Shown: one piece after another, positions 1 to 7,653 of the stretch
Layout of the letters: each line of letters opens with the position of its first letter
Numbering within the stretch: the first letter of the stretch is position 1
Assembly: GCA_017308345.1 (NCBI GenBank)
Contig: JAFKFE010001205.1
Location: forward strand, 1 to 15,027
Direction of reading: 5' to 3'
Source of the DNA: Alphaproteobacteria bacterium
GTDB lineage: Bacteria; Pseudomonadota; Alphaproteobacteria; Rhizobiales; Rhizobiaceae
DNA: 15,027 bases
Notes under the pieces: generated by a model
What the model saw: only the letters and a program-made list of their open reading frames with translations
Databases searched by the model: none
Told to the model about the DNA's origin: nothing
Program-made: the position numbers and the translations under genes

Positions 1-1053
1 GTTGATGTCCTGGCGCTTGTATTGCTGGGCGACGAGGTCGGCGAGCAGGGAGCGCTGGTCGAGCCGGTCGCCGACCTGCATCTGGAAGGTCATGGCCGTA
101 TAGGTCTCGACCGAGCCGATACCGTAGATGCAGGAGACCGAGGCGACGATGATGACGTCGTCGCGCTCCAGCAGCGAACGCGTCGCCGAGTGGCGCATGC
201 GGTCGATCTGCTCGTTGATCGAGGATTCCTTCTCGATACAGGTGTCGGTGCGCGGAACGTAGGCTTCCGGCTGGTAATAGTCGTAGTAGGAGACGAAATA
301 CTCGACCGCGTTCTCCGGGAAGAATTTCTTGAACTCGGCATAGAGCTGCGCGGCAAGCGTCTTGTTGGGCGCCAGGATCAGGGCAGGGCGCTGCGTCTCC
401 TCGATCACCTTGGCCATGGTGAAGGTCTTGCCCGAGCCTGTGACGCCGAGCAGCACCTGGGTGCGGTCGTTCTGCTCGACGCCTTCGACGAGGTCCTTGA
501 TGGCGGTCGGCTGGTCGCCGGCCGGCTCGAAATCCGACACCATCTTGATGGCGATGCCGCCTTCCGACTTCTCCGGCCGGGCCGGGCGGTGCGGCGTCCA
601 GAGCTGGCCGTCCTTGTGCAGCGGGTTGCCGGATTCGATCAGCGCCGACAGCGCGGCAACGGTCGCGGTGACACCGCTGGAGGAGACCGACTCGGCGTCC
701 TCCAGGCTGATGTCGAGGCCGGCCACCGGGTTGAGGCCGGCGGCCGCGCGTTCCTTGGCCGAAGCCGCGCCGCCCATCGAGGTGCCGCGCGCCGTGCGAC
801 CGGGCGCCGACGAGCGCTCGGGGATTTTCTTCGGCGCCTTCGCCTTCGGCTGCTTCTCCGCCTCGCGCTCGATCTGCCCGGCCCAATCGGAGATCGAGCC
901 GGTCAGCGGCGCGCCGGAAAAGTCCGTCTGCGGCGCCTCGGCAAAGCCGCCGGGATTCAATGGCTCGGCGGCGTCGAGGAAGTCGGTCAGCGGACTGCGC
1001 CGCTTCGGCGCGCCGTCTTGCGAAGGCGTCTTTTTGTCAGGATGTCTGGCCAT
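1..1053 (-). CDS. uvrB: UvrABC system protein B, N-terminal 351 residues (runs off left edge)
   Basis: UvrB is the damage-verifying helicase-like subunit of cytoplasmic nucleotide excision repair; it is loaded by UvrA and recruits UvrC. The visible part has the Walker A loop GVTGSGKTF at about 203-211, the beta-hairpin region [12 protein letters not shown] at about 256-267 that clamps the damaged strand, and the [11 protein letters not shown] segment at about 304-314. It ends at residue 351 with RQDIN, so helicase motifs IV-VI and the UvrC-binding tail lie outside the window. The start at 1053 (MARHPDKK) is the only plausible one, since no start codon precedes it in frame, but no clear Shine-Dalgarno sequence is visible. 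About 170 residues precede the point where E. coli UvrB begins (here [12 protein letters not shown]). The extension is Lys/Pro/Ala/Ser-rich and looks disordered; extended UvrB proteins are, as I recall, usual in rhizobia. No LexA-type GTTC-N7-GTTC box is seen upstream. Confidence 0.97.
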   Translation of the reverse strand, partial: MARHPDKKTPSQDGAPKRRSPLTDFLDAAEPLNPGGFAEAPQTDFSGAPLTGSISDWAGQIEREAEKQPKAKAPKKIPERSSAPGRTARGTSMGGAASAKERAAAGLNPVAGLDISLEDAESVSSSGVTATVAALSALIESGNPLHKDGQLWTPHRPARPEKSEGGIAIKMVSDFEPAGDQPTAIKDLVEGVEQNDRTQVLLGVTGSGKTFTMAKVIEETQRPALILAPNKTLAAQLYAEFKKFFPENAVEYFVSYYDYYQPEAYVPRTDTCIEKESSINEQIDRMRHSATRSLLERDDVIIVASVSCIYGIGSVETYTAMTFQMQVGDRLDQRSLLADLVAQQYKRQDIN

Positions 1054-1103
1054 GGCCCGAATATGGGTGGACTCGGCCGAAATGGAAAGAGGCCAGTGAA
1101 TGG

Positions 1104-1144
1104 GCGCCGGCCGGGCGCGGACGCTGCTGACAGAAGGCTGTCAG
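1104..1144. other. Two small stem-loops between LysR gene and uvrB
   Basis: The 99-base gap between the LysR stop and the uvrB start holds two inverted repeats. One is GCGCC-N5-GGCGC at 1104-1118. The other is CTGACAG-AAGG-CTGTCAG, a perfect 7-bp stem at 1127-1144, just past the LysR stop on the minus strand. Neither is followed by a T-run, so an intrinsic terminator is not proven. They could equally be mRNA 3'-end structures of the regulator gene or leader structures of uvrB. Confidence 0.35.
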
Positions 1145-1152
1145 GAGATGCG

Positions 1153-2076
1153 TCATGACCTGCTGGGCTGGGAAGCGTCGGTATCCGCGACAGCGGCAAG
1201 TGCCGCGGCGACGGCGGCGGCATGGCGGGCCTTCGGTCCGTCCACCGGCCAGACCAGGCGGCGCTTGATGGTCAGTGCCGGAATCTCGCGGGCAAGCTCG
1301 ACGAGCTGACCGGCGCGGAAATGCTGCCGTAGCACCAGTTCGCTTGCAAGCAACGCGCCCATGCCGGAAACCGCGGCCTGCGCCGCCAGCACGGTCAAGG
1401 GGAACCGCGGTCCATGGTCGATGTTCTTGCGCTGGCGGCCGGCGGCGGTGAACCAGTTTGCCCATGTGGGGTAGACATCGTCGCCCATGGTCTGATCGAT
1501 ATGGAGCAGAGGCAGGCGGTCGAGCGCTGTGGCAGTGTCGGAGCGGTTCCTGATCAACGCCGGGGCACAAGCCGGGACTACCCTTTCGGTGAAGAGGTCG
1601 GCCGATGCGAGGTCCCTGGCCGAACTCTTCCGGTAGCTGATGGCGAGGTCGATGCCTTCCTCCAGCATGGAGTCCAACGCGATCGACACGACGATGCGCA
1701 CGTCCAGCCTGCCGAGCGCCGCACGAACCATGTCGAGGCGTGGCGCGAGCCAAAGCGAAGAGAAAGAGGGGTCGGCCGCGATGGTGAAGGTATCGGCGCG
1801 GCGCTCGAAACGCAGCCGCCGCAGCCCCGAGGCAAGCGCGTCGAAGCCACGGTCGATGTCGGGCAGCGCCGCTTCGGCGATGCGCGTGAGCGCGATGCCG
1901 TTGCCCTCGCGCCTGACCAGTTTGACGCCGAGACGATCCTCCAGCTGCCGCAACTGATGGCCGACAGCGCCCGGTGTGACGCCGAGCTCGTCGGCGGCGC
2001 GCGTGAGACTGCCGGTGCGCGCGGCGGCGGCCAGCGCCCGCAAAGCCGACAACGGGAGGTCGCGAAGAAGCGTCAT
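1153..2076 (-). CDS. LysR-family transcriptional regulator (GcvA-like)
   Basis: 307 aa, the normal LTTR length. The N-terminal winged helix-turn-helix occupies about residues 6-64 (LSALRALAAAARTGSLTRAA, then ELGVTPGAVGHQLRQLE, then a wing ending LVRREGNGIALT). It is followed by a periplasmic-binding-protein-like effector domain (about 92-297). The VTPGAVGHQLRQLE recognition helix resembles GcvA/AmpR-type LTTRs. The ATG at 2076 fits the family N-terminus (MTLLRDLPLSALRAL); the nearest GAGG lies 12 bases upstream, so the ribosome site is weak. It is divergent to the dioxygenase gene at 2181 with 104 bases between starts, the classic LTTR layout, so the oxygenase gene is the likely target and the regulator may repress itself. 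The effector is unknown; a quaternary amine is a guess from the neighbour only. Confidence 0.93.
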   Translation of the reverse strand: MTLLRDLPLSALRALAAAARTGSLTRAADELGVTPGAVGHQLRQLEDRLGVKLVRREGNGIALTRIAEAALPDIDRGFDALASGLRRLRFERRADTFTIAADPSFSSLWLAPRLDMVRAALGRLDVRIVVSIALDSMLEEGIDLAISYRKSSARDLASADLFTERVVPACAPALIRNRSDTATALDRLPLLHIDQTMGDDVYPTWANWFTAAGRQRKNIDHGPRFPLTVLAAQAAVSGMGALLASELVLRQHFRAGQLVELAREIPALTIKRRLVWPVDGPKARHAAAVAAALAAVADTDASQPSRS

Positions 2077-2165
2077 GGATTGAGTTTACCTCAAAACCCA
2101 TGAAAGCAAACTCGTTTGCAAATGTGGCTGGCATAGACCTAGCCTTGTTGAAGGCAACTCAATCC
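2077..2165. promoter_or_regulatory. Divergent promoter/operator region of LysR and dioxygenase genes
   Basis: Two symmetric signals are visible. First, GCAAAC-TC-GTTTGC is a perfect 6+6 dyad at 2106-2119. Second, GGATTGAGTT at 2077-2086 and AACTCAATCC at 2156-2165 form a perfect 10-bp inverted repeat. Read on each gene's own coding strand, the same word AACTCAATCC therefore lies just upstream of both starts: it abuts the LysR ATG and lies 15 bases before the oxygenase ATG, touching its AGGAAGG. LTTRs usually bind dyads in such gaps, so the 14-bp dyad is the best operator candidate. I cannot assign -35/-10 boxes with confidence. Confidence 0.5.
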
Positions 2166-2180
2166 AGGAAGGCCATCGCC

Positions 2181-3404
2181 ATGCTCGATATGCAGACCCA
2201 GTCCGTTTCCGCCGGTCAGGCTCTCGCGACACCACGCCCGTTGCGATCGATGCGCAACGAAGGGACACGCATCACGGTCGAATTCGATGACGGCAGCGCC
2301 GGCCGGCTGTCGACGCGGTGGCTGCGGCTCGCCTGTGAATGCGATATATGCGGCGACACCGCTTCCGGAAAGCGCTGGCTGACGCCGGCGGACGTTCCCG
2401 CAGGTATCCGGGCGGCGTCGATCGAAATTTCGTCGGATAGGATGACAGACGTGATCTGGCCGGATGGCCATGTCTCGCGCTTCGCGGCGGGCTTTCTGGA
2501 GGTTCATGCCGGACATGGGGGCGATTTCGGTGCGCCGCGCTTCCACCCGGAACTGTGGAGCGCCGATCTCGCCGGGCGGCTCGGCCGTTTCGCCTTCGAC
2601 GCCGTGGTCGAGGACGACGAAGCGCTGTTCCGCTCGCTGCGCGCCTTGCGCGACCACGGCATCGCCATGCTGACCGGAGTGCCGGCCGAGCCCGAGGCAA
2701 CGCTGCGCGTCGCCGGCCGTTACGGCCCCGTGCGCGAGACCAGCTACGGCAAGGTTTTCGATCTCATCTCACGGCCCGACGCCCGGGTGGCGGGAGAGAC
2801 GGCGCGCGCGCAGATTCCGCACACCGATGAGCCTTTCCGCTATTCGCCGCCCGGCTTCATCTTCTTCCATGCCATCAGGACCGGCGCCGGCATCGGCGGC
2901 ACGTCACTGATGGTCGACGGTTTTCAGGTCGCCGAACTGATGCGCAGGAACACGCCGGAGCTCTTCGATCTGCTGACCAGGCATGGCGTGACATTCCACC
3001 GCGAACACGCTGGCGACGTGTTCTTCAGCGCCGAGGCGCATGTCATCAGCCTCGACGCGAGCGGCGCCGTCACCGGCATACGCTACAACGACCGCTGCCT
3101 GGCGCCGCAGGCCGGATCGGTCGAGGAGGTCGACGGTCTGATCGAAGCGCTGGCCGAGTTGACTCGGCTGATCTGCGATCCGGCGAACCAGTTCCAGCAC
3201 CAGCTTCGGCCCGGCGAAGTGCTGGTGTTCGACAATCAGCGGGTGTTGCACGGCCGCACCGCATTCGATCCGACGCTGGCCGTTCGGCACCTCAGAAGCT
3301 GCAACCTCGACCGCGATGGCGTCCACAGCGCCTTCCGCACCCTGGCGCGGCGCTTCGCGCCGGGTGAGGCAGAGGCGGTGCTCTACCAGGGGGCTATTTT
3401 CTAA
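2181..3404 (+). CDS. Gamma-butyrobetaine dioxygenase-like Fe(II)/2-oxoglutarate oxygenase
   Basis: 407 aa, close to the roughly 385 aa of known gamma-butyrobetaine hydroxylases (BBOX), which make L-carnitine from gamma-butyrobetaine with O2 and 2-oxoglutarate. The N-terminal GBBH-like domain (about 24-107) has a C-x-C-x2-C cluster (C52, C54, C57) and H97 in WPDGHVSRF, matching the structural Zn site of human BBOX1. The C-terminal TauD/double-stranded beta-helix domain has the Fe triad H214-x-D216 (IPHTDEPF) and H357 (DNQRVLHGRTAF), with R369 as a possible 2-oxoglutarate-binding Arg. The start at 2181 is preferred because AGGAAGG (2166-2172) lies 8 bases upstream; an in-frame ATG at 2100 lies in the operator region and lacks this. 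No carnitine genes are adjacent, so trimethyllysine or another betaine is possible. It is single and faces the gene at 3560. Confidence 0.88.
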   Translation: MLDMQTQSVSAGQALATPRPLRSMRNEGTRITVEFDDGSAGRLSTRWLRLACECDICGDTASGKRWLTPADVPAGIRAASIEISSDRMTDVIWPDGHVSRFAAGFLEVHAGHGGDFGAPRFHPELWSADLAGRLGRFAFDAVVEDDEALFRSLRALRDHGIAMLTGVPAEPEATLRVAGRYGPVRETSYGKVFDLISRPDARVAGETARAQIPHTDEPFRYSPPGFIFFHAIRTGAGIGGTSLMVDGFQVAELMRRNTPELFDLLTRHGVTFHREHAGDVFFSAEAHVISLDASGAVTGIRYNDRCLAPQAGSVEEVDGLIEALAELTRLICDPANQFQHQLRPGEVLVFDNQRVLHGRTAFDPTLAVRHLRSCNLDRDGVHSAFRTLARRFAPGEAEAVLYQGAIF

Positions 3405-3544
3405 GGTGTGTCGATATTCGGGTGAGGCCGGCCTGCAAATGGCGGTCGCCTGCGCTTCCGGTCCTCACGTACCTTAAGTACGCTCCGCTCCGGTTCTCGG
3501 AGACCGCCATTTTCGACTCGGCCTGACCCGAATCTCAACACACC
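3405..3544. repeat. 140-bp imperfect palindromic intergenic element (RIME/REP-like)
   Basis: The element begins right after the dioxygenase stop and ends 15 bases before the stop of the convergent gene. Its outer 43 bases (3405-3447 and 3502-3544) pair without gaps at 35 of 43 positions; the conserved blocks are GGTGTGT, ATTCGGGT, AGGCCG and AAATGGCGGTC. The centre holds GTACCTTAAGTAC (3469-3481), itself a near palindrome. It has no ORF and no transposase. The design fits the palindromic intergenic repeats known from Rhizobiales (RIME-like) or a MITE; which family cannot be told here. In RNA it would fold into a long hairpin and could act as a two-way transcript end between the convergent genes. 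A shortened relative is at 7654-7683. Confidence 0.8.
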
Positions 3545-3559
3545 CTGACACGCTCTGAA

Positions 3560-4813
3560 TCAATTGAACCACAGCGCGAACGTCAAAAAGCCGGCGCCGC
3601 CGAACTGGCGCTCGATCTGGTCGAAATCGTCGCTGGTGAGGATCCTGCCGCTTTCGAGATAGGGTGCGATGCCGGGGCCGGTGATCGACAGCACGAGGTC
3701 GAAAGGTTTCGGTTCGTCGAAGAAGCGCTTCATATTGACGCCCTTGCCGGTGATGCGGAAATGCGGCAGCAGGGTACGGCCTTCGAGAAGATCCTCGGCC
3801 ATGGTCAATGTGGCGAGCCAGGCCTGCACCTGTTCCTGGCCGACCTCGAGGCCGGTCAGCGGGTTGACGCCCTTCTGCTGCGGTCCCGGCAGCCATTCAC
3901 GATCGTTGTCAGTCTCGGCCAGGATCGCTTTCCAGTCCTCGCGCGACAGCCGGATCATCTCCAGCAGATGGCGCCGCGCGGCCTGCCGCCGTTCCGGTTC
4001 GACGACGGGCCAGTTGATGAGATGCACGAGAGATATGAAGTCGGCGAAGCGCCATTCGGAGGTGAAGATGTTGCCGTTCATGCCGCTGTCCGGCGGCACG
4101 AGCGTATCCTGCAATGGCAGTTTCGCCCGAGGGAACAGCATGTGGAAGGAGCCGTCGAACATGGCCCTGAAGTCGTGCGCCAGCCAGAAATCGGCCTGTG
4201 CCATCAGGAACTCGGCGTAGCCTTGCAGCCAGTAGCCGTCGGCGCGGTCGAAGCGGAAGGTCAGCGAAACGGCGGCGTCGGGGGCGCCGCCGTTGCGCGA
4301 CAGGGCGGCCATGATCGCGGCGAAGCTCTCGTCCGGCGCGATCGCGCCGTCTTCGTTGAGGTCGATGCCGGCGCGGGTGAGGTCGACGACCATGCCGATG
4401 TCGGCGTTGGCCGGGACGGAGCCCAGCGTGGCGGCGGATTTTTCCAGCCGGTCGCGGAAGGCGACCAGGATGGCGCGGAATTCTTCGTAGGTTAGCGGTT
4501 CCGGGTTGGGATTGTCCGGCACGGGCAGTTGCATCAGCGGCAGCATGAAGGATTTCGGGCTCTCGAACCCATGGCGATGCAGGCCGCCGGCGAGGAACTG
4601 CAGTGCCGTGAAGAATTCGCCGGCGCCGGCCGCATAGGCCGATGCCGGATCCTCGGCCGCTGCCGCCTCAAGCGTGGACAGCGCCGTGTTCCGCTCGGCC
4701 ACGCTCTTCGCCTCGAACAAGGATTTGGCCGCGTCCGGCATCTCCGCCCAGGCGAGGGACGCCGGCAGGAACACCGACAGTGCGGCGGCAAAGACTGTCT
4801 TGAGCAACGTCAT
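3560..4813 (-). CDS. Exported protein with EF-hand-type calcium loop, function unknown
   Basis: 417 aa from the second of two tandem ATGs (4816 and 4813). GGAGG lies 6 bases before the second and only 3 before the first, so 4813 is preferred. Residues 1-23 (MTLLKTVF...LAWA) are a typical Sec signal peptide with an AWA cleavage site. At about 151-162 the sequence DLNEDGAIAPDE fits a canonical 12-residue EF-hand loop, with D1, N3, D5, G6, I8 and E12 in place. There is no obvious second loop, no lipobox and no further membrane span. The rest has aromatic stretches and no enzyme motif I recognise. It is probably a conserved hypothetical periplasmic protein. It is convergent with the dioxygenase gene across the palindromic element and divergent to the CapA-like gene. 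Confidence 0.85.
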   Translation of the reverse strand: MTLLKTVFAAALSVFLPASLAWAEMPDAAKSLFEAKSVAERNTALSTLEAAAAEDPASAYAAGAGEFFTALQFLAGGLHRHGFESPKSFMLPLMQLPVPDNPNPEPLTYEEFRAILVAFRDRLEKSAATLGSVPANADIGMVVDLTRAGIDLNEDGAIAPDESFAAIMAALSRNGGAPDAAVSLTFRFDRADGYWLQGYAEFLMAQADFWLAHDFRAMFDGSFHMLFPRAKLPLQDTLVPPDSGMNGNIFTSEWRFADFISLVHLINWPVVEPERRQAARRHLLEMIRLSREDWKAILAETDNDREWLPGPQQKGVNPLTGLEVGQEQVQAWLATLTMAEDLLEGRTLLPHFRITGKGVNMKRFFDEPKPFDLVLSITGPGIAPYLESGRILTSDDFDQIERQFGGAGFLTFALWFN

Positions 4814-4942
4814 CATCGTCCTCCACTCGCGCGATGGGACGAGCATACACGTATTTTGGTCGGCCCGAGATGTCCGCTGAGGATCGTTCCGCGGTCGGCT
4901 TCAACCGGTCCGCCAGACAGTCTACACAGGGCAAAACTGGAC

Positions 4943-5998
4943 GTGCCCGTGTCGAATTATCCGCTTTCCTACAAGCTGTCGTGGCTGCCGCGTCTGCTGA
5001 GACCATCGTTTGGCGGCGACAAAAGCGGCTTCGCGGCGCCGGCGACTACGCTGATCGATCCGTTGCCCATGCAGAGGGCGCGGCTGGCGTTCGTCGGCGA
5101 CATTTCGGCGGTCGCCAATCGCGATACGCCTGAATGCGATCCGGCGATCGCCGCGCTGCTTTCATCCGCCGACCTCGTGATCGGCAATTGCGAAAGCCCG
5201 GTCGTCCAACGTCCACGCGCGATCATCGGCACGCTACTGGGAACGCATCATGCGATGAGCGAGCGTTTCCTGGCCGATGCGCTCGCAGCCGCCGGCATCG
5301 CGCGCGACAGGCTCGTGCTGTCCCTGGCCAACAACCATGTGCTCGACCAGGGGATCGGCGGTTTCGAGGAAACGCTCGCGGCGCTGAGGCGGCTCGGGAT
5401 TCGCACCATCGGCACGGTCGCTGGCGGGCCGGTCCAGGTTCATGCGGCCGGATCGCTGGCGATCGGCTTCGCAGCCTTCTCGCTGTGGCGCAACGCCGGC
5501 GCCGTTTCGTTTGAACAACGCATCTCCACGTGTGGCGATCCCGCCAAATGGCCGCGCGACGCTGTTTCCGGCATCGACCTTACCTGCGCCGTGCCGCACT
5601 GGGACTGGGAGTTCCGGCATTTTCCGAGACCCGCGACGCGGGCGCTGGCGAGGCGGCTGGCGGATCACGGTGTCGGGCTGATCGTGGGGCATCACGCCCA
5701 TGTCGTGCAGCCGGTCGAGCGTATCGGCGATAGCGTCGTTGCCCACGGCCTTGGTGATTTCCTCGGCACAGCCCTTGCCAGGCAGCCATGGCCCGGCCGC
5801 ATCGGTTCGATCCTCACCGTCGATGTCAGCGCCGATATCGCCACACGCGGCATCATCGCGGCCTACAGGCTGCATTTCTTCGCGCGCCTCGCCGTCCAGG
5901 GCCATGAACGGCTGGTGCCGGTGGAGGCGCTGGACGGCGCGTTCAAGCGGCGGGTTGCATCGCGGCTCGAGGCGATTTTTCCCGCCTTGGCGAGATGA
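4943..5998 (+). CDS. CapA/PgsA-family metallophosphatase-like protein
   Basis: 351 aa with the PGA_cap (CapA, PF09587-type) motif series in order: FVGDIS (about 50-55), GNCESP (81-86), LANNHVLDQG (128-137), VPHWDWEF (217-224), GHHAHVVQ (249-256) and HGLGDFLG (268-275). The Asp, Asn, Glu and His residues of these motifs form the metal site in this calcineurin-like fold. Relatives take part in poly-gamma-glutamate or capsule polymer production, but many solitary copies have no known role. There is no signal peptide or membrane span, unlike Bacillus CapA/PgsA. The start is uncertain. The first in-frame ATG is at 5069, just before the first motif and with no Shine-Dalgarno; the GTG at 4943 (AGGG 11 bases upstream) keeps a codon-biased stretch NYPLSYKLSWLP, and GTG 4949 is also possible. 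It is divergent to the EF-hand protein gene, with no capsule genes nearby. Confidence 0.85.
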   Translation: MPVSNYPLSYKLSWLPRLLRPSFGGDKSGFAAPATTLIDPLPMQRARLAFVGDISAVANRDTPECDPAIAALLSSADLVIGNCESPVVQRPRAIIGTLLGTHHAMSERFLADALAAAGIARDRLVLSLANNHVLDQGIGGFEETLAALRRLGIRTIGTVAGGPVQVHAAGSLAIGFAAFSLWRNAGAVSFEQRISTCGDPAKWPRDAVSGIDLTCAVPHWDWEFRHFPRPATRALARRLADHGVGLIVGHHAHVVQPVERIGDSVVAHGLGDFLGTALARQPWPGRIGSILTVDVSADIATRGIIAAYRLHFFARLAVQGHERLVPVEALDGAFKRRVASRLEAIFPALAR

Positions 5999-6069
5999 GG
6001 TGAGCGCTGGCGACTTTCGCGCAAAAGCCGCTATTGTGAGCAATGTCCTAGCGACGGCCGGGAGTGGCC

Positions 6070-7041
6070 ATGGAAGCAGCGGATTTCATGCCGAGCGAAG
6101 CGGTGATCGCGGGCATCAGGCGCGGCATCGAGGACTACGAGGCAAAACGGGCGTCGGCCCAGAAACAGGTGCGCTGGCGGGTGCCCGTATTCGTCGGCCT
6201 GGTCGTCGTCTTCGTGGCGCTCATTGCCTGGCTGTTCAACGCCGCCGCCGATCCGCACGAGCAATGGCTGTCGACGCCGCATGTCTTTCTCTACCTTGGC
6301 GGCATGGTCGTCGCGGTGCTGCTCTACTTCCAGGCACTGCGGCCGGCGACCCGGCTGCAGCAGTCTTTCCGCGACATGCTGCTGCCGATGATCTTCGGCT
6401 TCGTGCGTGATGTGCGCTACCAGCATGGAATGCGGCCGAATTCCTTCGACAGGATGCCGCGCGAAACGGTCGGCGCCTTCAACCGGCAGAGCTTCGACGA
6501 CGTCATTTCCGGGCGCTACGAGGATTTTCCCTTCGAGCTCTACGAGGCGAAGCTCTGGGAAGGCTCCGGCAAGAGCGAGACGGTTGCCTTCAAGGGCGTG
6601 ATCGTCGCCTTCGAGACCATCGAGCCATTCCCCGGAACGCTGGTCGCGGCGCGCAAGGCCGGCAAGGTGACGCATTTTTTCCGCGGCATCTTTGCCAGCA
6701 AGATGCAGGAGCTGTCATCCGGGGTCGACGACCTCGACGCCGCCTACGAGTTTCGCACCGACAATGTCGAGGCGGCGCGACCGCTTGTCACCGGCCGGAT
6801 GGCGCGGGCGCTGACCTGGTTGCGCGAGACATGGCCCTACGACCAGGCGCGGGTGACGCTCAGCGGCAGCGATGGGTTTCTCTTGATGCCGCGGTCGAGG
6901 AACTTCTTCGAGCTGCCGGATATCTCGGAGCCGATCGACTACAACGTTCATGTCGCGCCGATGATCGCCGATCTCGGCGCGATGCTGGCCACCGCTGCGC
7001 TGGTGCGCAAGATCGGCGCGAGAGACGAAGCGGCCGGATAA
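6070..7041 (+). CDS. Two-span membrane protein, DUF3137-like
   Basis: 323 aa. The ATG at 6070 has GGGAG (6060-6064) five bases upstream, better than the GTG at 6064. A charged N-terminal stretch (about 16-37) precedes two hydrophobic helices at about 38-56 (VPVFVGLVVVFVALIAWLF) and 71-90. A large soluble C-terminal domain of about 230 residues follows, with the tyrosine/phenylalanine-rich YEDFPFELYEAKLWE and FKGVIVAFE stretches seen in DUF3137 proteins. By analogy with that family it is an inner-membrane protein with a cytoplasmic C-terminal domain; no biochemical role is known to me. It lies 71 bases after the CapA-like gene on the same strand and could be co-transcribed. Its stop is two bases from the stop of the convergent DUF2314 gene. 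Confidence 0.8.
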   Translation: MEAADFMPSEAVIAGIRRGIEDYEAKRASAQKQVRWRVPVFVGLVVVFVALIAWLFNAAADPHEQWLSTPHVFLYLGGMVVAVLLYFQALRPATRLQQSFRDMLLPMIFGFVRDVRYQHGMRPNSFDRMPRETVGAFNRQSFDDVISGRYEDFPFELYEAKLWEGSGKSETVAFKGVIVAFETIEPFPGTLVAARKAGKVTHFFRGIFASKMQELSSGVDDLDAAYEFRTDNVEAARPLVTGRMARALTWLRETWPYDQARVTLSGSDGFLLMPRSRNFFELPDISEPIDYNVHVAPMIADLGAMLATAALVRKIGARDEAAG

Positions 7042-7043
7042 GA

Positions 7044-7526
7044 TCAGCAGTCGAAGCCGTATTGGGTGCGCATGTAGTCGGCTTCTTCCTTCGACATCTT
7101 CTTGAACATCACGCAGACGGTGAAGCTGCCGACCTGCCGGCCGTTCCTGGTATAGCCCCAGTCGGAAATGTCGTCCCTGGTGAATTCGATGTTTTGGCCG
7201 AGGACGACGTTGCGGACGACTTCCGGCTCGTTCGCCAGTATGCCGGCGAAGCCGGTGTCGGTCCGCTTGAAGGGGATGACCCAGAAATGCTCCGCCGCGT
7301 TCCCGTCGACGATCATCACCTTCAGCTTGAACTTGTCGGTTCCCGGTGGCGGAGCGTCGGACAAGGCCAGGAATTCATCCAGACTGGATCGCGCCTTCTC
7401 GATCGCCGCCGCCATCTCGGCGTCGTCGGAGGCGATCATCATGGCCTTGTCGTCGTTCTGCGCCCGGGCATGTAATGGAACGAACGCCAGCAGCAGGCAC
7501 AGCGCGATGCGAACGGCAAATGTCAT
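7044..7526 (-). CDS. Exported DUF2314 domain protein
   Basis: 160 aa. The start at 7526 is chosen because it begins a good Sec signal peptide (MTFAVRIALCLLLAFVPLHARA, cut near residue 22) and has a G-rich GGGGG just upstream. An in-frame ATG at 7583 would put 19 unlikely residues before it. The mature part has the DUF2314 pattern: a FWVIPF strand, GILANEPEVVRNVVLGQ, then FTRDDISDWGY and GRQVGSFTVCVMF, ending with an acidic/aromatic tail. DUF2314 proteins (such as YegJ) have no established function. The gene ends two bases from the convergent DUF3137-like gene, so their 3' ends must overlap or terminate within each other. Confidence 0.82.
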   Translation of the reverse strand: MTFAVRIALCLLLAFVPLHARAQNDDKAMMIASDDAEMAAAIEKARSSLDEFLALSDAPPPGTDKFKLKVMIVDGNAAEHFWVIPFKRTDTGFAGILANEPEVVRNVVLGQNIEFTRDDISDWGYTRNGRQVGSFTVCVMFKKMSKEEADYMRTQYGFDC

Positions 7527-7653
7527 GACACCCCCAACCGCAGTCAAGGACACTACCTTCCTGTAATATGTCGGCATTATCAACCGGACTGCGGCTCGCC
7601 GTCGTCGCTGCTCAAGCTACCGAAGGTTGGGAGGCCCTGAAGAGCAGGACGTG

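Noticed and set aside
1054..1152. LexA box upstream of uvrB
   Set aside because: No GTTC-N7-GTTC or GAAC-N7-GAAC word occurs in the gap.
2100..2180. Earlier ATG for the dioxygenase (27 extra residues)
   Set aside because: It has no Shine-Dalgarno and would place coding sequence over the 14-bp dyad; the ATG at 2181 has AGGAAGG at ideal spacing.
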